Assembly (NCBI RefSeq): GCF_000025345.1
Contig: NC_013757.1
Location: 4,402,001-4,466,000 of the forward strand
DNA length: 64,000 nucleotides
Origin: Geodermatophilus obscurus DSM 43160
GTDB lineage: Bacteria; Actinomycetota; Actinomycetes; Mycobacteriales; Geodermatophilaceae
Direction of reading: 5' to 3'
Every line of letters begins with the position of its first letter. Position 1 is the stretch's first letter. This document shows positions 45,777 to 54,499 of this stretch, one piece after another. Below the pieces are notes generated by a model that was not told where the DNA came from, searched no databases, and saw nothing but the letters and a program-made list of their open reading frames with translations. Both the position numbers and the translations under genes were made by a program.

Positions 45777-46742
45777 TTACAGCTCGCCGTCGATCCAGCG
45801 GTCGATGATGTGCCGGGCGATGGAGACCGCCGGTGGCAGCGCCCGCGGGCCGGCGCCGGAGCGCAGCTCGTCGCGGGTGAACCAGCGGGCCTCCTCGATC
45901 TCGGTGGGGTCCAGGTGCAGCGTCCGGTCGCCCTCGACCCGGGCGGTGTAGCCCAGCATCAGCGACTGCGGGAACGGCCACGGCTGGCTGCCCACGTAGC
46001 GGACGTCGGTGACCCGCAGCCCGACCTCCTCGGCGACCTCCCGGGCCACCGCGCCCTCCGCGGACTCCCCCGGCTCGACGAAGCCGGCGAGGATGGAGAA
46101 GCGTCCCGGCGGCCACACCGCCTGGCGGCCCAGCACGCACCGGTCGCCGCCGTCGTGGACCAGCATGATCACGGCCGGGTCGGTGCGGGGGAACAGCTCC
46201 GCGCCGGTCTCCGGGTCCCGTTGCACCCAGCCGGCCCGCTCGATCGTCGTCCGTGCGCCGGACAGCGGGCTGAACCGGTTGCGCTCGTGCCACTCGACCA
46301 TGGCGATCGCCTCGGCGAGCAGGCCGGCGTCCAGGTCGCCGAGGTCCGCACCGAGGTCGCGGAGCCCGGCCCAGGTGTCGGCCGGGCGGCCGCCGAGGGT
46401 GAGCCGTCGCTCCCCGCGGACGGCGGCGTAGGGCACCCCGTCGGCCTCGCCGAGGTAGACCGCGCCCTCCGGCAGCCCGGCGCGCTCCTCCCAGAGCAGG
46501 CGCGGACCACCCTCGGCCTCCTCGACGGGCACGGTGCGCCGCTCGTCGACCGTGAGCACCCGCACCGGGCGGCCGCCGGTCGGGTCGGGCAGCAGGCGGG
46601 CCAGGTGGCTGCGGTCGTGCGCGGACCGGGACAGCACCGGTACCGCCCCGACCGGCGAGGGGCTGCTCTCCGGCCACGCGACGCCGTCGCCGGACGGCGG
46701 CGGGTTGTCGGCCGGGCTGCTGCCGCCGTCCGGGACGCTCAT
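45777..46742 (-). CDS. nudC: NAD(+) diphosphatase/NADH pyrophosphatase (Nudix)
   Basis: 321 residues. Nudix box GFVEPGESAEGAVAREVAEE followed by VGL, and the NudC signature SQPWPFPQSLMLGYTA downstream. Acts on NADH and NAD-capped RNA by family. The zinc-ribbon Cys typical of E. coli NudC are not visible. Start ATG 46742 overlaps the pitrilysin stop as ATGA. Conserved near uvrD2 in mycobacteria (Rv3199c). Confidence 0.92.
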   Translation of the reverse strand: MSVPDGGSSPADNPPPSGDGVAWPESSPSPVGAVPVLSRSAHDRSHLARLLPDPTGGRPVRVLTVDERRTVPVEEAEGGPRLLWEERAGLPEGAVYLGEADGVPYAAVRGERRLTLGGRPADTWAGLRDLGADLGDLDAGLLAEAIAMVEWHERNRFSPLSGARTTIERAGWVQRDPETGAELFPRTDPAVIMLVHDGGDRCVLGRQAVWPPGRFSILAGFVEPGESAEGAVAREVAEEVGLRVTDVRYVGSQPWPFPQSLMLGYTARVEGDRTLHLDPTEIEEARWFTRDELRSGAGPRALPPAVSIARHIIDRWIDGEL

Positions 46743-48094
46743 GCCGGGTCCGCCGGGGAGACGACCTCGACCGGTCCGAACGTCCGCAGCGGGTCGGCGA
46801 CCTGCCCCGCGTCGCCGACGACGACGGCGGTCAGCGCGGCCGGCTGCAGGACTCGGCGGGCCGCCTCCTGCACCTCCTCGACCGTGACCCGGGCCAGCGC
46901 CTGCTGGTGCTCGGCCAGCCACTGCGGCGGCAGGCCCGAACCGGTGAGCGCGGAGAGCGTGCTGGCCAGCCCCGCGTGCGTGGCGGTGGACAGCGCCATG
47001 CTGCCGAGCACGTAGCGGCGGGCGGCGTCCAGCTCCTCCTCGGTGACCGGCGCGAGCGCCATGCGGCCGAGCTCGTACCAGGTCTCGAGGAACGCCGGCC
47101 CGGTGACCTCGGTGGCGACGTCGGCCTCGACGAGGAACGAGGAGGCGGCGGCCAGGTGGTCGACCGAGCTGCGCGGGCTGTAGCTGTAGCCGCGCCGCTC
47201 GCGGATGTTCTCCACCAGGCGGGAGGAGAAGTAGCCGCCGTAGACCATGTTCGCCAGCCGCACGGCGGGCAGGTCGGGGTCGGTGCGGCTGGGCGCCGGG
47301 CCGCCCAGGCGCAGGTTCGACTGCACCGCGCCGGGCCGGTCGACCACCTGCAGCGGCCCGGGTGCCGGCTGCGGCACCGGCGGGGCGGCGACCGCCGTCC
47401 CCTCGCCGGTCCAGCCGGCCAGCGCCGTGCCGACGGCGCCGACGGCCGCGGCCGGGTCGAGGTCGCCGACCAGCACCAGGGTGCTGCCGGCGGGGAGGAC
47501 CCGCTCCCGGTGCAGCTTGCGCAGCGCCTGGCTGCGGACCGCGTCCACCAGCTCGACGGCGGGCAGCTGCTCGGCGTAGGGGTGCGCGCCGTAGCGGCGG
47601 GCGGCCAGCGCGGTGCGCGCGATGATGCCGGGCTGGGAGCGGGCGATGGAGATCCGCTCGGCGACCCGGGCGCGCTCGGCCTCCACCCGGTCGGCCGGGT
47701 ACGTCGCGTCGGTCAGCACCTCGGCCAGCACGCCCAGCACGGGAGCGAGCCCCTCGGCGAGCAAGGTGGTGGCGAACAGCAGCCGGTCGGGGTCGGTGGA
47801 GACCGACAGCTCGCCGCCGTGGGCCTGCACTGCCTCCGCGATGCCGGTGGCATCGTGCGCACCGGTGCCCAGCAGGACGGCACCGGAGAGCACCGAGGCG
47901 CGGGCGGTGTGCTGCGCGGCGGTGCGGGCGGTCGGCGCGGCGAAGGGCACCCGCAGCCGCAACTCGACGAGCGGGACGCCCGGCCGCGGCACGACGACCA
48001 GCCGGAGACCGTTGGGCAGCGTCTCCTCGGTGACGGCCAGCTCGGGCTGCGGCCGGGGCTCACCCAGCGGCGGGACCAGCACGGGGGCGTTCAC
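46739..48094 (-). CDS. M16 peptidase-like protein, non-catalytic partner
   Basis: 451 residues, M16 fold but without HxxEH in the N-terminal half (TARASVLSGAVLLGTGAHDA at that place). The C-terminal half keeps the R/Y substrate element (GYFSSRLVENIRERRGYSYS). Likely the beta-type subunit of a two-subunit M16 protease with the gene just upstream, from which it starts through a GTGA overlap (GTG 48094). Confidence 0.88.
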   Translation of the reverse strand: MNAPVLVPPLGEPRPQPELAVTEETLPNGLRLVVVPRPGVPLVELRLRVPFAAPTARTAAQHTARASVLSGAVLLGTGAHDATGIAEAVQAHGGELSVSTDPDRLLFATTLLAEGLAPVLGVLAEVLTDATYPADRVEAERARVAERISIARSQPGIIARTALAARRYGAHPYAEQLPAVELVDAVRSQALRKLHRERVLPAGSTLVLVGDLDPAAAVGAVGTALAGWTGEGTAVAAPPVPQPAPGPLQVVDRPGAVQSNLRLGGPAPSRTDPDLPAVRLANMVYGGYFSSRLVENIRERRGYSYSPRSSVDHLAAASSFLVEADVATEVTGPAFLETWYELGRMALAPVTEEELDAARRYVLGSMALSTATHAGLASTLSALTGSGLPPQWLAEHQQALARVTVEEVQEAARRVLQPAALTAVVVGDAGQVADPLRTFGPVEVVSPADPA

Positions 48095-49401
48095 CGCCGT
48101 CCTCCCGTGGCACGCAGCTCGAGGACCGCGACGGTGCCCGGGTCCAGCCCCCGGGCGGCGGCCTGCACCTGCTCGGGGCCGACGGCGGCCAGCCGGGCAG
48201 CGAGCTCGCCGGCCAGCTCGGCGCGGCCGTGGACCAGCTCCGCGGTGGCGAACGCCAGGGTGCGGCCGAGCACCGAGTCGGCCTGGCGCAGCAGCTGGGC
48301 CTCGGTGCGCGCCTGCACGCGGGCCAGCTCGTCGGCGCCGACGCCGTCCTGGGCGATCCGGCCGATCTCCTCGTGCACGGCGGTGATCACCTTCTCGGCC
48401 GGGACCGACGCCGGGTGGTGCACCTGGGTGGTGAGCAGCGTGGCGTCCCGGACGTCGAACGGGTCGCCGAACAGGCCCACGTAGCTGCTCTGCGCGATGG
48501 CCAGCTGGTCGTCGTGGACCAGCCGGCGCTCCAGCCGGGAGGCGTCGCCCTCGCTGAGCAGCTCGGCGAGGAGCACCGTGCCGAGGTAGGTGTTTAGGTC
48601 GCCGACCGGGTCCGGGACGCGCCAGCCGAGGGCGACCGCGGGCGCCGGGGCCAGCGGGTCCTCGACCACGCCGGAGCGCACGCTCGTCGGCGACGGCTCG
48701 CCGGTGGGCGGTGTCGGCGGCACCTCGCGCGCGGCGATCGGGCCGAACCAACGGCGCACCAGCTGCTCGGTCTCCTCGACGTCGAGGTCGCCGCCCAGGC
48801 ACAGGACGGCGTTGCCCGGCGCGTAGTAGCGGTGGAAGAAGTCCGAGGCGTCGTCGACGGTCGAGGACTCGAGGTCCACGAAGGAGCCGTAGCCGTCGTG
48901 GGTGTTGGCGAAGCTCTCGAAGGCGATCGCGGGCAGCTGCAGCCACGGGAAGGCGCCGTACGGGCGGTTGAGCACGTTGACCCGGATCTCCTCCTTCACC
49001 ACGTCGATCTGGTTGCGGAGGTTCTCCTCGGTGATGGCCGGCGCCGCCATGCGGTCGGCCTCGAGGAACAGGGCTCGCTCGAGGGCCTCTGCGGGGAGGG
49101 CCTCGTAGTAGTTCGTGTAGTCCTGGTGGGTCGAGCCGTTGAAGGTGCCGCCCGCGGCCTGGACCAGGCGGGCGTGCTCCATCTTCGGGACGTTGGCCGA
49201 GCCCTGGAACATCAGGTGCTCGAAGAGGTGGGCGAATCCGGTGCGGCCCTGGGGCTCGTTGCGCATCCCGACGTCGTAGGAGACGGTCACGGCGACCACC
49301 GGGACGCTGCGGTCCGGCGCCAGCACGACCCGCAGCCCGTTCTCCAGTCGGAAACGCTGCACCGGGTGCCGGAGGGTGAGGTCGGCCCCAGCTGCAGTCA
49401 C
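48091..49401 (-). CDS. M16 zinc peptidase, catalytic subunit
   Basis: 436 residues. Zinc site HLFEH at 58-62 (GFAHLFEHLMFQGSANVPKM) and the distal Glu in NLRNQIDVVKEEIRVN. Processing-peptidase/insulinase family. Start GTG 49401 with TAGGGT (49414-49409) 7 bases upstream and no ribosome-binding site, so probably leaderless. First gene of a run with the inactive partner and nudC. Confidence 0.92.
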   Translation of the reverse strand: MTAAGADLTLRHPVQRFRLENGLRVVLAPDRSVPVVAVTVSYDVGMRNEPQGRTGFAHLFEHLMFQGSANVPKMEHARLVQAAGGTFNGSTHQDYTNYYEALPAEALERALFLEADRMAAPAITEENLRNQIDVVKEEIRVNVLNRPYGAFPWLQLPAIAFESFANTHDGYGSFVDLESSTVDDASDFFHRYYAPGNAVLCLGGDLDVEETEQLVRRWFGPIAAREVPPTPPTGEPSPTSVRSGVVEDPLAPAPAVALGWRVPDPVGDLNTYLGTVLLAELLSEGDASRLERRLVHDDQLAIAQSSYVGLFGDPFDVRDATLLTTQVHHPASVPAEKVITAVHEEIGRIAQDGVGADELARVQARTEAQLLRQADSVLGRTLAFATAELVHGRAELAGELAARLAAVGPEQVQAAARGLDPGTVAVLELRATGGRR

Positions 49402-49565
49402 GTGCCCGACCCTAGCCGCGCCCGGGGAGGCCCGCGTCGGGCGACGCCGGAGGGGCGCCGTCCGTCACCCGGGGGTCCCTGCGAGCGGGCGCCCGGAGGG
49501 TCCTCCCGAGCAGGGACGGGGGGTCTGGGGCTCGACGCAGGCCGGGGACGGCACGTGGTCGCGGT

Positions 49566-49583
49566 GTCGGCCGGTGGGCCGAC
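49566..49583. terminator. Second-family hairpin, copy 2
   Basis: GTCGGCC, loop GGTG, GGCCGAC, 4 bases past the stop of the DUF2510 protein gene. Confidence 0.7.
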
Positions 49584-49587
49584 GATG

Positions 49588-50454
49588 TCACAGCACGTCG
49601 ACGCCGTCGACCACCCGGTCGACGACCCCGTACAGCTCCGCGTGGGTGTTGGGGACGGAGATGTACAGCAGTGCGGGGGCCGGGCGACCGACGTCGACGA
49701 TGAGCAGGGCGACCCGCTCCGCCGACGCCTCGTAGCCGTCCACGTCCCAGGACAGGTCGAACTCGAGCAGGTGCGCGGGGACGCCGTCGACGATCCGGGC
49801 CTCGTCGCGCAGGACCTCCGGCGCGTTGGGGAGCGGGTAGTAGTTCAGGCGCACGCTGTCGGCGACCCGGGCGAGGGCCGGCTGCAGACCGCCTGCGCCG
49901 GGGTAGAAGCCCGGCGACAGCGGACCGGAAGTGCACTGGGCGATGAACAGACCGCCGTCCGGCGTCACGTCCTGCGTGACGAGGTACTGCCCGGCCACCG
50001 ACGTCGTCTCGACCATGTCCTGCAGGTCGTACTCGAGCCAGCCCTGGCCGAGGTAGGGATAGGCGATGCCGGCGGCCTCGTCGACGATCCGCACGGTGTC
50101 GGGCGGGAACGGCGAACCGGTCGGCGCGGGCGGTGCGGCGGCGCCCCGGTCGTCGTCCGGACCGCTGGGCCGGCCGACGAGGAAGCCGATGAGGACGACG
50201 AGCACCAGCCCGAGGACCGACAGCCCGACCACCCAGGCGGTGCGCTGCGGCGGTCGTCCCGGGCCGGGCGGCGGACCCTGCGCGGGGCCCGCGGGCGCCA
50301 GGGCCGGCGGCGCGACCGGCGCCTGCACGGCCACGCCGGGACCGGCGGGGGTGGTGACGTCGGACCAGGCGGCGCCGCTCCACCAGCGCACCATCCCCGG
50401 TGTGCCGTCGGGGTCGGGGTACCAGCCCGGCGGCGCGCTCGACTGACCGGTCAC
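49588..50454 (-). CDS. DUF2510 single-pass membrane protein
   Basis: 288 residues. DUF2510 at the N-terminus (PPGWYPDPDGTPGMVRWWSG), a Pro-rich linker, one membrane helix (WVVGLSVLGLVLVVLIGFLV) and an extracytoplasmic domain of about 190 residues without a recognised family. Start GTG 50454 with TAGGGT (50466-50461) 6 bases upstream, so probably leaderless. Function unknown. Confidence 0.87.
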   Translation of the reverse strand: MTGQSSAPPGWYPDPDGTPGMVRWWSGAAWSDVTTPAGPGVAVQAPVAPPALAPAGPAQGPPPGPGRPPQRTAWVVGLSVLGLVLVVLIGFLVGRPSGPDDDRGAAAPPAPTGSPFPPDTVRIVDEAAGIAYPYLGQGWLEYDLQDMVETTSVAGQYLVTQDVTPDGGLFIAQCTSGPLSPGFYPGAGGLQPALARVADSVRLNYYPLPNAPEVLRDEARIVDGVPAHLLEFDLSWDVDGYEASAERVALLIVDVGRPAPALLYISVPNTHAELYGVVDRVVDGVDVL

Positions 50455-50489
50455 GGCGTCACCCTAGGACCGCCGCCCGGGACCTCAGG

Positions 50490-52115
50490 TCACCGACGGT
50501 CGGCGTCGTCGTCCCACCAGAAGACCAGCTCCCGCAACTCGTCCTCCCCGCCGCCGCGCACCTCGGCGACGGCGAGCGTGCCGGTGTCGTCCCAGGTCCA
50601 GCGCAGTTGCGCGTCGCCCTGCGCGTCGAGGGAGCAGGCCAGCCGGCCCACCGTCCGGCCGTCGGAGTCCTCCAGGAGCAGCCAGCCCTCCGGGTCGTCG
50701 CCGTTCCCGCAGCCGTACTCGCTGTCGAGCACGGGCAGCCCCGCGGCCTCCACGTGCTCGGCCAAGGCGGTGGCGGCGCCGTTCCCGGCGTAGAGGGTGT
50801 GGGTGGTCGCTGGGGCGCCGTCCTCGTCGGGGTCCCCGGCGGGGCAGTCGAGCCGCCCCAGCGTCTCGCCGTCGCCGGGTGCGGCGGTGCAGTCCGTGGC
50901 GTCGACCTCCTCGGGCAGGGCCAGGGCCAGCAGCCGCTCGGCGACTCCGGAGACGTCGGCGGCGGCCGCGTCGGCGCGGCGGTCGGCGGTGTCGGCCCGG
51001 CGGTCGGCGGTGACGTACAGCCCGGCCAGCACCAGCGCCGCGACGGTCGCGGCGGCGGCGAGCACCCACGGCAACCAGCGGAGCCGGCGCCGGGTCCGGG
51101 CGGCGGGCGGGGCGCCGACGAGGGTCGGCGCCGAGGGCACCGGGGCGGCGGCCGGCACGACCCGGGTGGGAGAGCGAGCCCCGTCGGTCGGCAGTGGGCC
51201 GACGGCGATCGCGTCGTCCGGGGACGGCACCGGGACGCCGCTGCCGGTCAACGCCGCTCGAGCGGCGTCGGCGAGGTCGCCGGCGCGCTGCCAGCGCCGG
51301 TCCGGGTCCTTGGCCAGGCCGCGCAGGACGACCTCGTCGAGCGCCGCGGGCAGCCCCGGGCGCAGGGACGACGGCGCCGGCGGGGCCTCGTGCAGGTGCG
51401 CGGCCATCACCCGCGCCGGGTCGCCGGGCGGGAACGGACGGCGACCGGTGAGCAGCTCGAACAGCAGGCAGGCCAGGGAGTAGACGTCGGCGCGGGCGTC
51501 CGGCGGCGTCGGGCCGAAGCGCTCGGGGGCCATGTACTCGGTGCTGCCGACCGCGGTGCCGACGGCGGTCAGCGCTGGCCCGGGTCCGTCGTCGGCGCCG
51601 CGGGCGACGCCGAAGTCGGCCAGGTAGGCGAAGTCCTCCCCGGCGGCGGAGGTGGCCAGGTCCCGCCCGTCGGCGCGGCCGACGAGCAGCACGTTCGACG
51701 GCTTGACGTCCCGGTGGACCAGACCCCCGGCGTGCGCGGCGTCCAGGGCACGGGCTACCTGGCCGACCAGGTCGACGGCGCGGGCGGGGTCCATCGGGCC
51801 GGTGCGCCGCAGCAGCGAGTCGAGGTCCTCGCCGTCGACCAGTCGCATGTCGAGGAAGAGCTGGCCGTCGATCTCCCCGTACCGGTGGATCGGGATGACG
51901 TGCGGCTCGGTGAGGCGGGCGGCGATGCGGGCCTCGCGCCGGAAGCGGTCGCGGTAGCCCTCCTCCTGGGCCCACTGCGGGTGCAGCACCTTGAGCGCGA
52001 CGTCCCGCTCGTGCTCGCCGTCGTGCGCCCGCAGCACCTGCCCCATGCCGCCGCGGCCGAGCACGCCCGTGATCCGGTAGGGGCCGAACTGCCCGCCGTG
52101 CTGCGGCCCGGTCAC
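50490..52115 (-). CDS. Membrane Ser/Thr protein kinase (PknB-like)
   Basis: 541 residues. Kinase domain about 10-270: Gly-loop GVLGRGGMGQVLRAHD, Lys in VALKVLHPQWAQ, catalytic loop GLVHRDVKPSNVLL, DFG in LADFGVARG, APE in MAPERFGP. One membrane helix (WLPWVLAAAATVAALVLAGL), then an extracytoplasmic tail with several Cys. Start GTG 52115 overlaps the M20 peptidase stop as GTGA. Substrates unknown; no PASTA repeats. Confidence 0.92.
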   Translation of the reverse strand: MTGPQHGGQFGPYRITGVLGRGGMGQVLRAHDGEHERDVALKVLHPQWAQEEGYRDRFRREARIAARLTEPHVIPIHRYGEIDGQLFLDMRLVDGEDLDSLLRRTGPMDPARAVDLVGQVARALDAAHAGGLVHRDVKPSNVLLVGRADGRDLATSAAGEDFAYLADFGVARGADDGPGPALTAVGTAVGSTEYMAPERFGPTPPDARADVYSLACLLFELLTGRRPFPPGDPARVMAAHLHEAPPAPSSLRPGLPAALDEVVLRGLAKDPDRRWQRAGDLADAARAALTGSGVPVPSPDDAIAVGPLPTDGARSPTRVVPAAAPVPSAPTLVGAPPAARTRRRLRWLPWVLAAAATVAALVLAGLYVTADRRADTADRRADAAAADVSGVAERLLALALPEEVDATDCTAAPGDGETLGRLDCPAGDPDEDGAPATTHTLYAGNGAATALAEHVEAAGLPVLDSEYGCGNGDDPEGWLLLEDSDGRTVGRLACSLDAQGDAQLRWTWDDTGTLAVAEVRGGGEDELRELVFWWDDDADRR

Positions 52116-53530
52116 CGCGGGCGCAGCGGCACGGTCGCGAGCTCCCGCCACAGGTGCGCGGCGGCCTCGGCCCCGCGGTACAGCATCGGCAGCAGCACCC
52201 GCTCGTTCGGCGAGTGGATGCGGTCGGTGGGCAGCCCGGCGCCGAGGAACACCAGCGGCGCGCCGAGGACGTCGACCAGGTCGGCCTCCGGTCCGCTGCC
52301 GCCCTCGCGGGTGAAGAGGACGTCGGCGGGGTCGCAGTCGTTGGCCTGCCCGATCGCGGTGAGCAGGGCGGCCATCGCCGGGGAGTCGAGGTCGCTGGCG
52401 CACGGCGAGACACCGCCGGCCGGGACGTGCACGTCGGCCTGGATGCCCGCCGGCAGGTTCGCCGCCACCCAGCCGCGCACCTGCTCGGCGAGGTCGGCAG
52501 GGCGCTGGTCGGCGACCAGCCGGAAGGTGATCTTGGCGTGCGCCTCGGCCGGGATGATGGTCTTGTGTCCGGGGCCGGTGTAGCCGCCCCACATGCCGTT
52601 GACCTCGGCGGTGGGCCGGGCGCCGATCCGCTCCAGGGTGGTGAAGCCGTCCTCCCCGGTGGCGAGCCGGGAGGCGGCGGGACCGGTCAGCCAGGCCTGC
52701 TCGTCGAAGGGCACGCGGGCCATGAGGTCGCGCTCCCGGTCGGTGAGCGGGCGGACCCGGTCGTAGAACCCGGGCAGGGTGACCCGCCCGTGGGCGTCGT
52801 GCAGGCTCGCCAGCAGGGTCGCCATGGCGTGCAGCGGGTTGGGGACGCCGCCGCCGAACGAGCCCGAGTGCAGGTCGACGGCGGGCCCGCGCAGGGTGAT
52901 CTCGGCGTCGGCCAGCCCGCGCATCGCCACGACCGCGCTGGGGACGTCGGGGGCGGCCATCCCGGTGTCGCTGACCACCACGACGTCGCAGCGCAGCCGC
53001 TCGGCCCGCTCCCGGAGCAGGGCGGCGAAGTGCGGCGAGCCGGACTCCTCCTCGCCCTCGACCAGCACCTTGACGGTCACCGCCGGGGTGTCGCGACCGG
53101 TGGCGGCCAGGTGCGCCCGCATGCCGAGCAGGTGCATCGCGACGTTGCCCTTGTCGTCGATGGCGCCGCGGGCGTGCAGCTCCGGTCCGTCGGAGCCCTC
53201 GACGCGGGCCGGCTCGAACGGCGGGTGCTCCCACAGCTCCAGCGGGTCGACCGGCTGGACGTCGTGGTGCCCGTAGACAAGGGCCACCGGCGCGCCGTCG
53301 TCCGCCGACGGCCACTCGGCGTAGACGGCGGGGGCGCCGGCGGTCTTCCAGACCTCCACGACCGGGAAGCCCGTGCGGCGCAGCGCGGCGGCCAGCCACT
53401 CGGCGCTGGCGGCGACGTCCGGCGCGTGCGCGGGGTCCGCGGAGATCGACGGGATCCGCAACCACGCGTCGAGGTCGGTGTGCAGGTCGTCGAGGTGCGC
53501 GTTGACGAAGTCGCGTTCCGGGCTGCTCAC
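52112..53530 (-). CDS. M20/M25/M40 family dipeptidase-like peptidase
   Basis: 472 residues. Zinc ligands in LVYGHHDVQP, RGAIDDKGNVAMH, LVEGEEESGSPHF and a late His in TDRIHSPNERVLL. Resembles CPG2-type dipeptidases. Start GTG 53530; TACCGT (53544-53539) ends 8 bases upstream and overlaps the -10 of the divergent hydrolase. Followed in operon by the Ser/Thr kinase. Confidence 0.91.
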   Translation of the reverse strand: MSSPERDFVNAHLDDLHTDLDAWLRIPSISADPAHAPDVAASAEWLAAALRRTGFPVVEVWKTAGAPAVYAEWPSADDGAPVALVYGHHDVQPVDPLELWEHPPFEPARVEGSDGPELHARGAIDDKGNVAMHLLGMRAHLAATGRDTPAVTVKVLVEGEEESGSPHFAALLRERAERLRCDVVVVSDTGMAAPDVPSAVVAMRGLADAEITLRGPAVDLHSGSFGGGVPNPLHAMATLLASLHDAHGRVTLPGFYDRVRPLTDRERDLMARVPFDEQAWLTGPAASRLATGEDGFTTLERIGARPTAEVNGMWGGYTGPGHKTIIPAEAHAKITFRLVADQRPADLAEQVRGWVAANLPAGIQADVHVPAGGVSPCASDLDSPAMAALLTAIGQANDCDPADVLFTREGGSGPEADLVDVLGAPLVFLGAGLPTDRIHSPNERVLLPMLYRGAEAAAHLWRELATVPLRPR

Positions 53531-53538
53531 GACTCCCG

Positions 53539-53548
53539 ACGGTAGCGT
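53539..53548. promoter_or_regulatory. Divergent promoter with overlapping -10 boxes
   Basis: ACGGTAGCGT: TAGCGT (53543-53548, plus) lies 7 bases before ATG 53556 and TACCGT (53544-53539, minus) lies 8 bases before GTG 53530. The two hexamers share the TA at 53543-53544. Confidence 0.6.
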
Positions 53549-53555
53549 CGCGGCC

Positions 53556-54392
53556 ATGTCGGGACAGCTCCTGCGCGTGGACGTCGGCGACCTCACCTTC
53601 GACGTCCGGGCCGACGGGCCGGACGACGGCCGCCCGGTGCTGCTGCTGCACGGCTTCCCGGAGACGTCGGCGTCGTGGGCCGCGGTGACGCCCCGGCTGA
53701 CCGAGGCGGGGCTGCGCACGTACGCCGTCGACCAGCTCGGCTACTCCCCCGGCGCCCGGCCGTCGGACGTCGACTCCTACGCCGTGACCAACCTCGCGCA
53801 GGTGACCGCCGACCTGATGACGGCGATGGACGTGCCGGTGGCCGATGTCGTCGGGCACGACTGGGGCGCCAACGTGGCCTGGGCGCTGGCCGCCTGGCAC
53901 GAGGACCGGGTGCGATCGCTGACCGCGGTCTCCGTGCCGCACCCGACGGCGTTCACCACCGCGTGGCGCTCGGACCCCGAGCAGCAGGAGCGGTCGGCCT
54001 ACATCCGCCTCTTCTGGCAGCAGGGCAAGGCCGAGGAGGTGCTGCTCGCCGACGACGCCCGGCGGCTGCGGCGGATCTTCGGGGACGCCGTCCCGTCCGA
54101 GGCCGTCGACGAGTACGTGGCCGTGCTCTCGGCGCCCGGCGCGCTGACCGCCGCGCTCAACTGGTACCGCGCGATGAGCTCGTCCACGCCGGTCGACGAC
54201 GTGCCGGTGCCCACCACCTACGTGTGGAGCGACGGGGACGTCGCCATCGGGCGGCGGGCCGCGGAGGGCTGCGCCGAGTACGTCACCGGCGACTACCGGT
54301 TCGTGGAGCTGGCCGGGGTGAGCCACTGGATCCCCGAGCAGGCCCCTGAGCAGCTGGCGGTCGCGGTCCTGGACCGCATCGCCTCCACCTGA
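53556..54392 (+). CDS. Alpha/beta hydrolase, epoxide hydrolase/dehalogenase type
   Basis: 278 residues. Oxyanion LLHGFPETSASW, nucleophile Asp in VVGHDWGANVAWAL, acid in VWSDGDVAIGRRAA, His in AGVSHWIPEQAPEQL. The Asp nucleophile points to epoxide hydrolase or haloalkane dehalogenase chemistry. Start ATG 53556 from a leaderless promoter. Substrate unknown. Confidence 0.88.
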   Translation: MSGQLLRVDVGDLTFDVRADGPDDGRPVLLLHGFPETSASWAAVTPRLTEAGLRTYAVDQLGYSPGARPSDVDSYAVTNLAQVTADLMTAMDVPVADVVGHDWGANVAWALAAWHEDRVRSLTAVSVPHPTAFTTAWRSDPEQQERSAYIRLFWQQGKAEEVLLADDARRLRRIFGDAVPSEAVDEYVAVLSAPGALTAALNWYRAMSSSTPVDDVPVPTTYVWSDGDVAIGRRAAEGCAEYVTGDYRFVELAGVSHWIPEQAPEQLAVAVLDRIAST

Positions 54393-54434
54393 GAGAGGAC
54401 CCTCAGGAGGACCCCGTCCTCCCTGTCGCTCGTA

Positions 54435-54490
54435 GCAGACCCCCTGCCCCCCACCGCTCGCAGGCTCGCGGCGAGACCCTGCAGGGGCCC
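54435..54490 (+). repeat. Covarying hairpin repeat, copy 10
   Basis: GACCCCCTGC ... GCAGGGGCCC around CTCGCAGGCTCGCGG, between the convergent hydrolase and adnB. A partial copy precedes it (54405-54434). Confidence 0.75.
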
Positions 54491-54499
54491 GTCGGGAGG

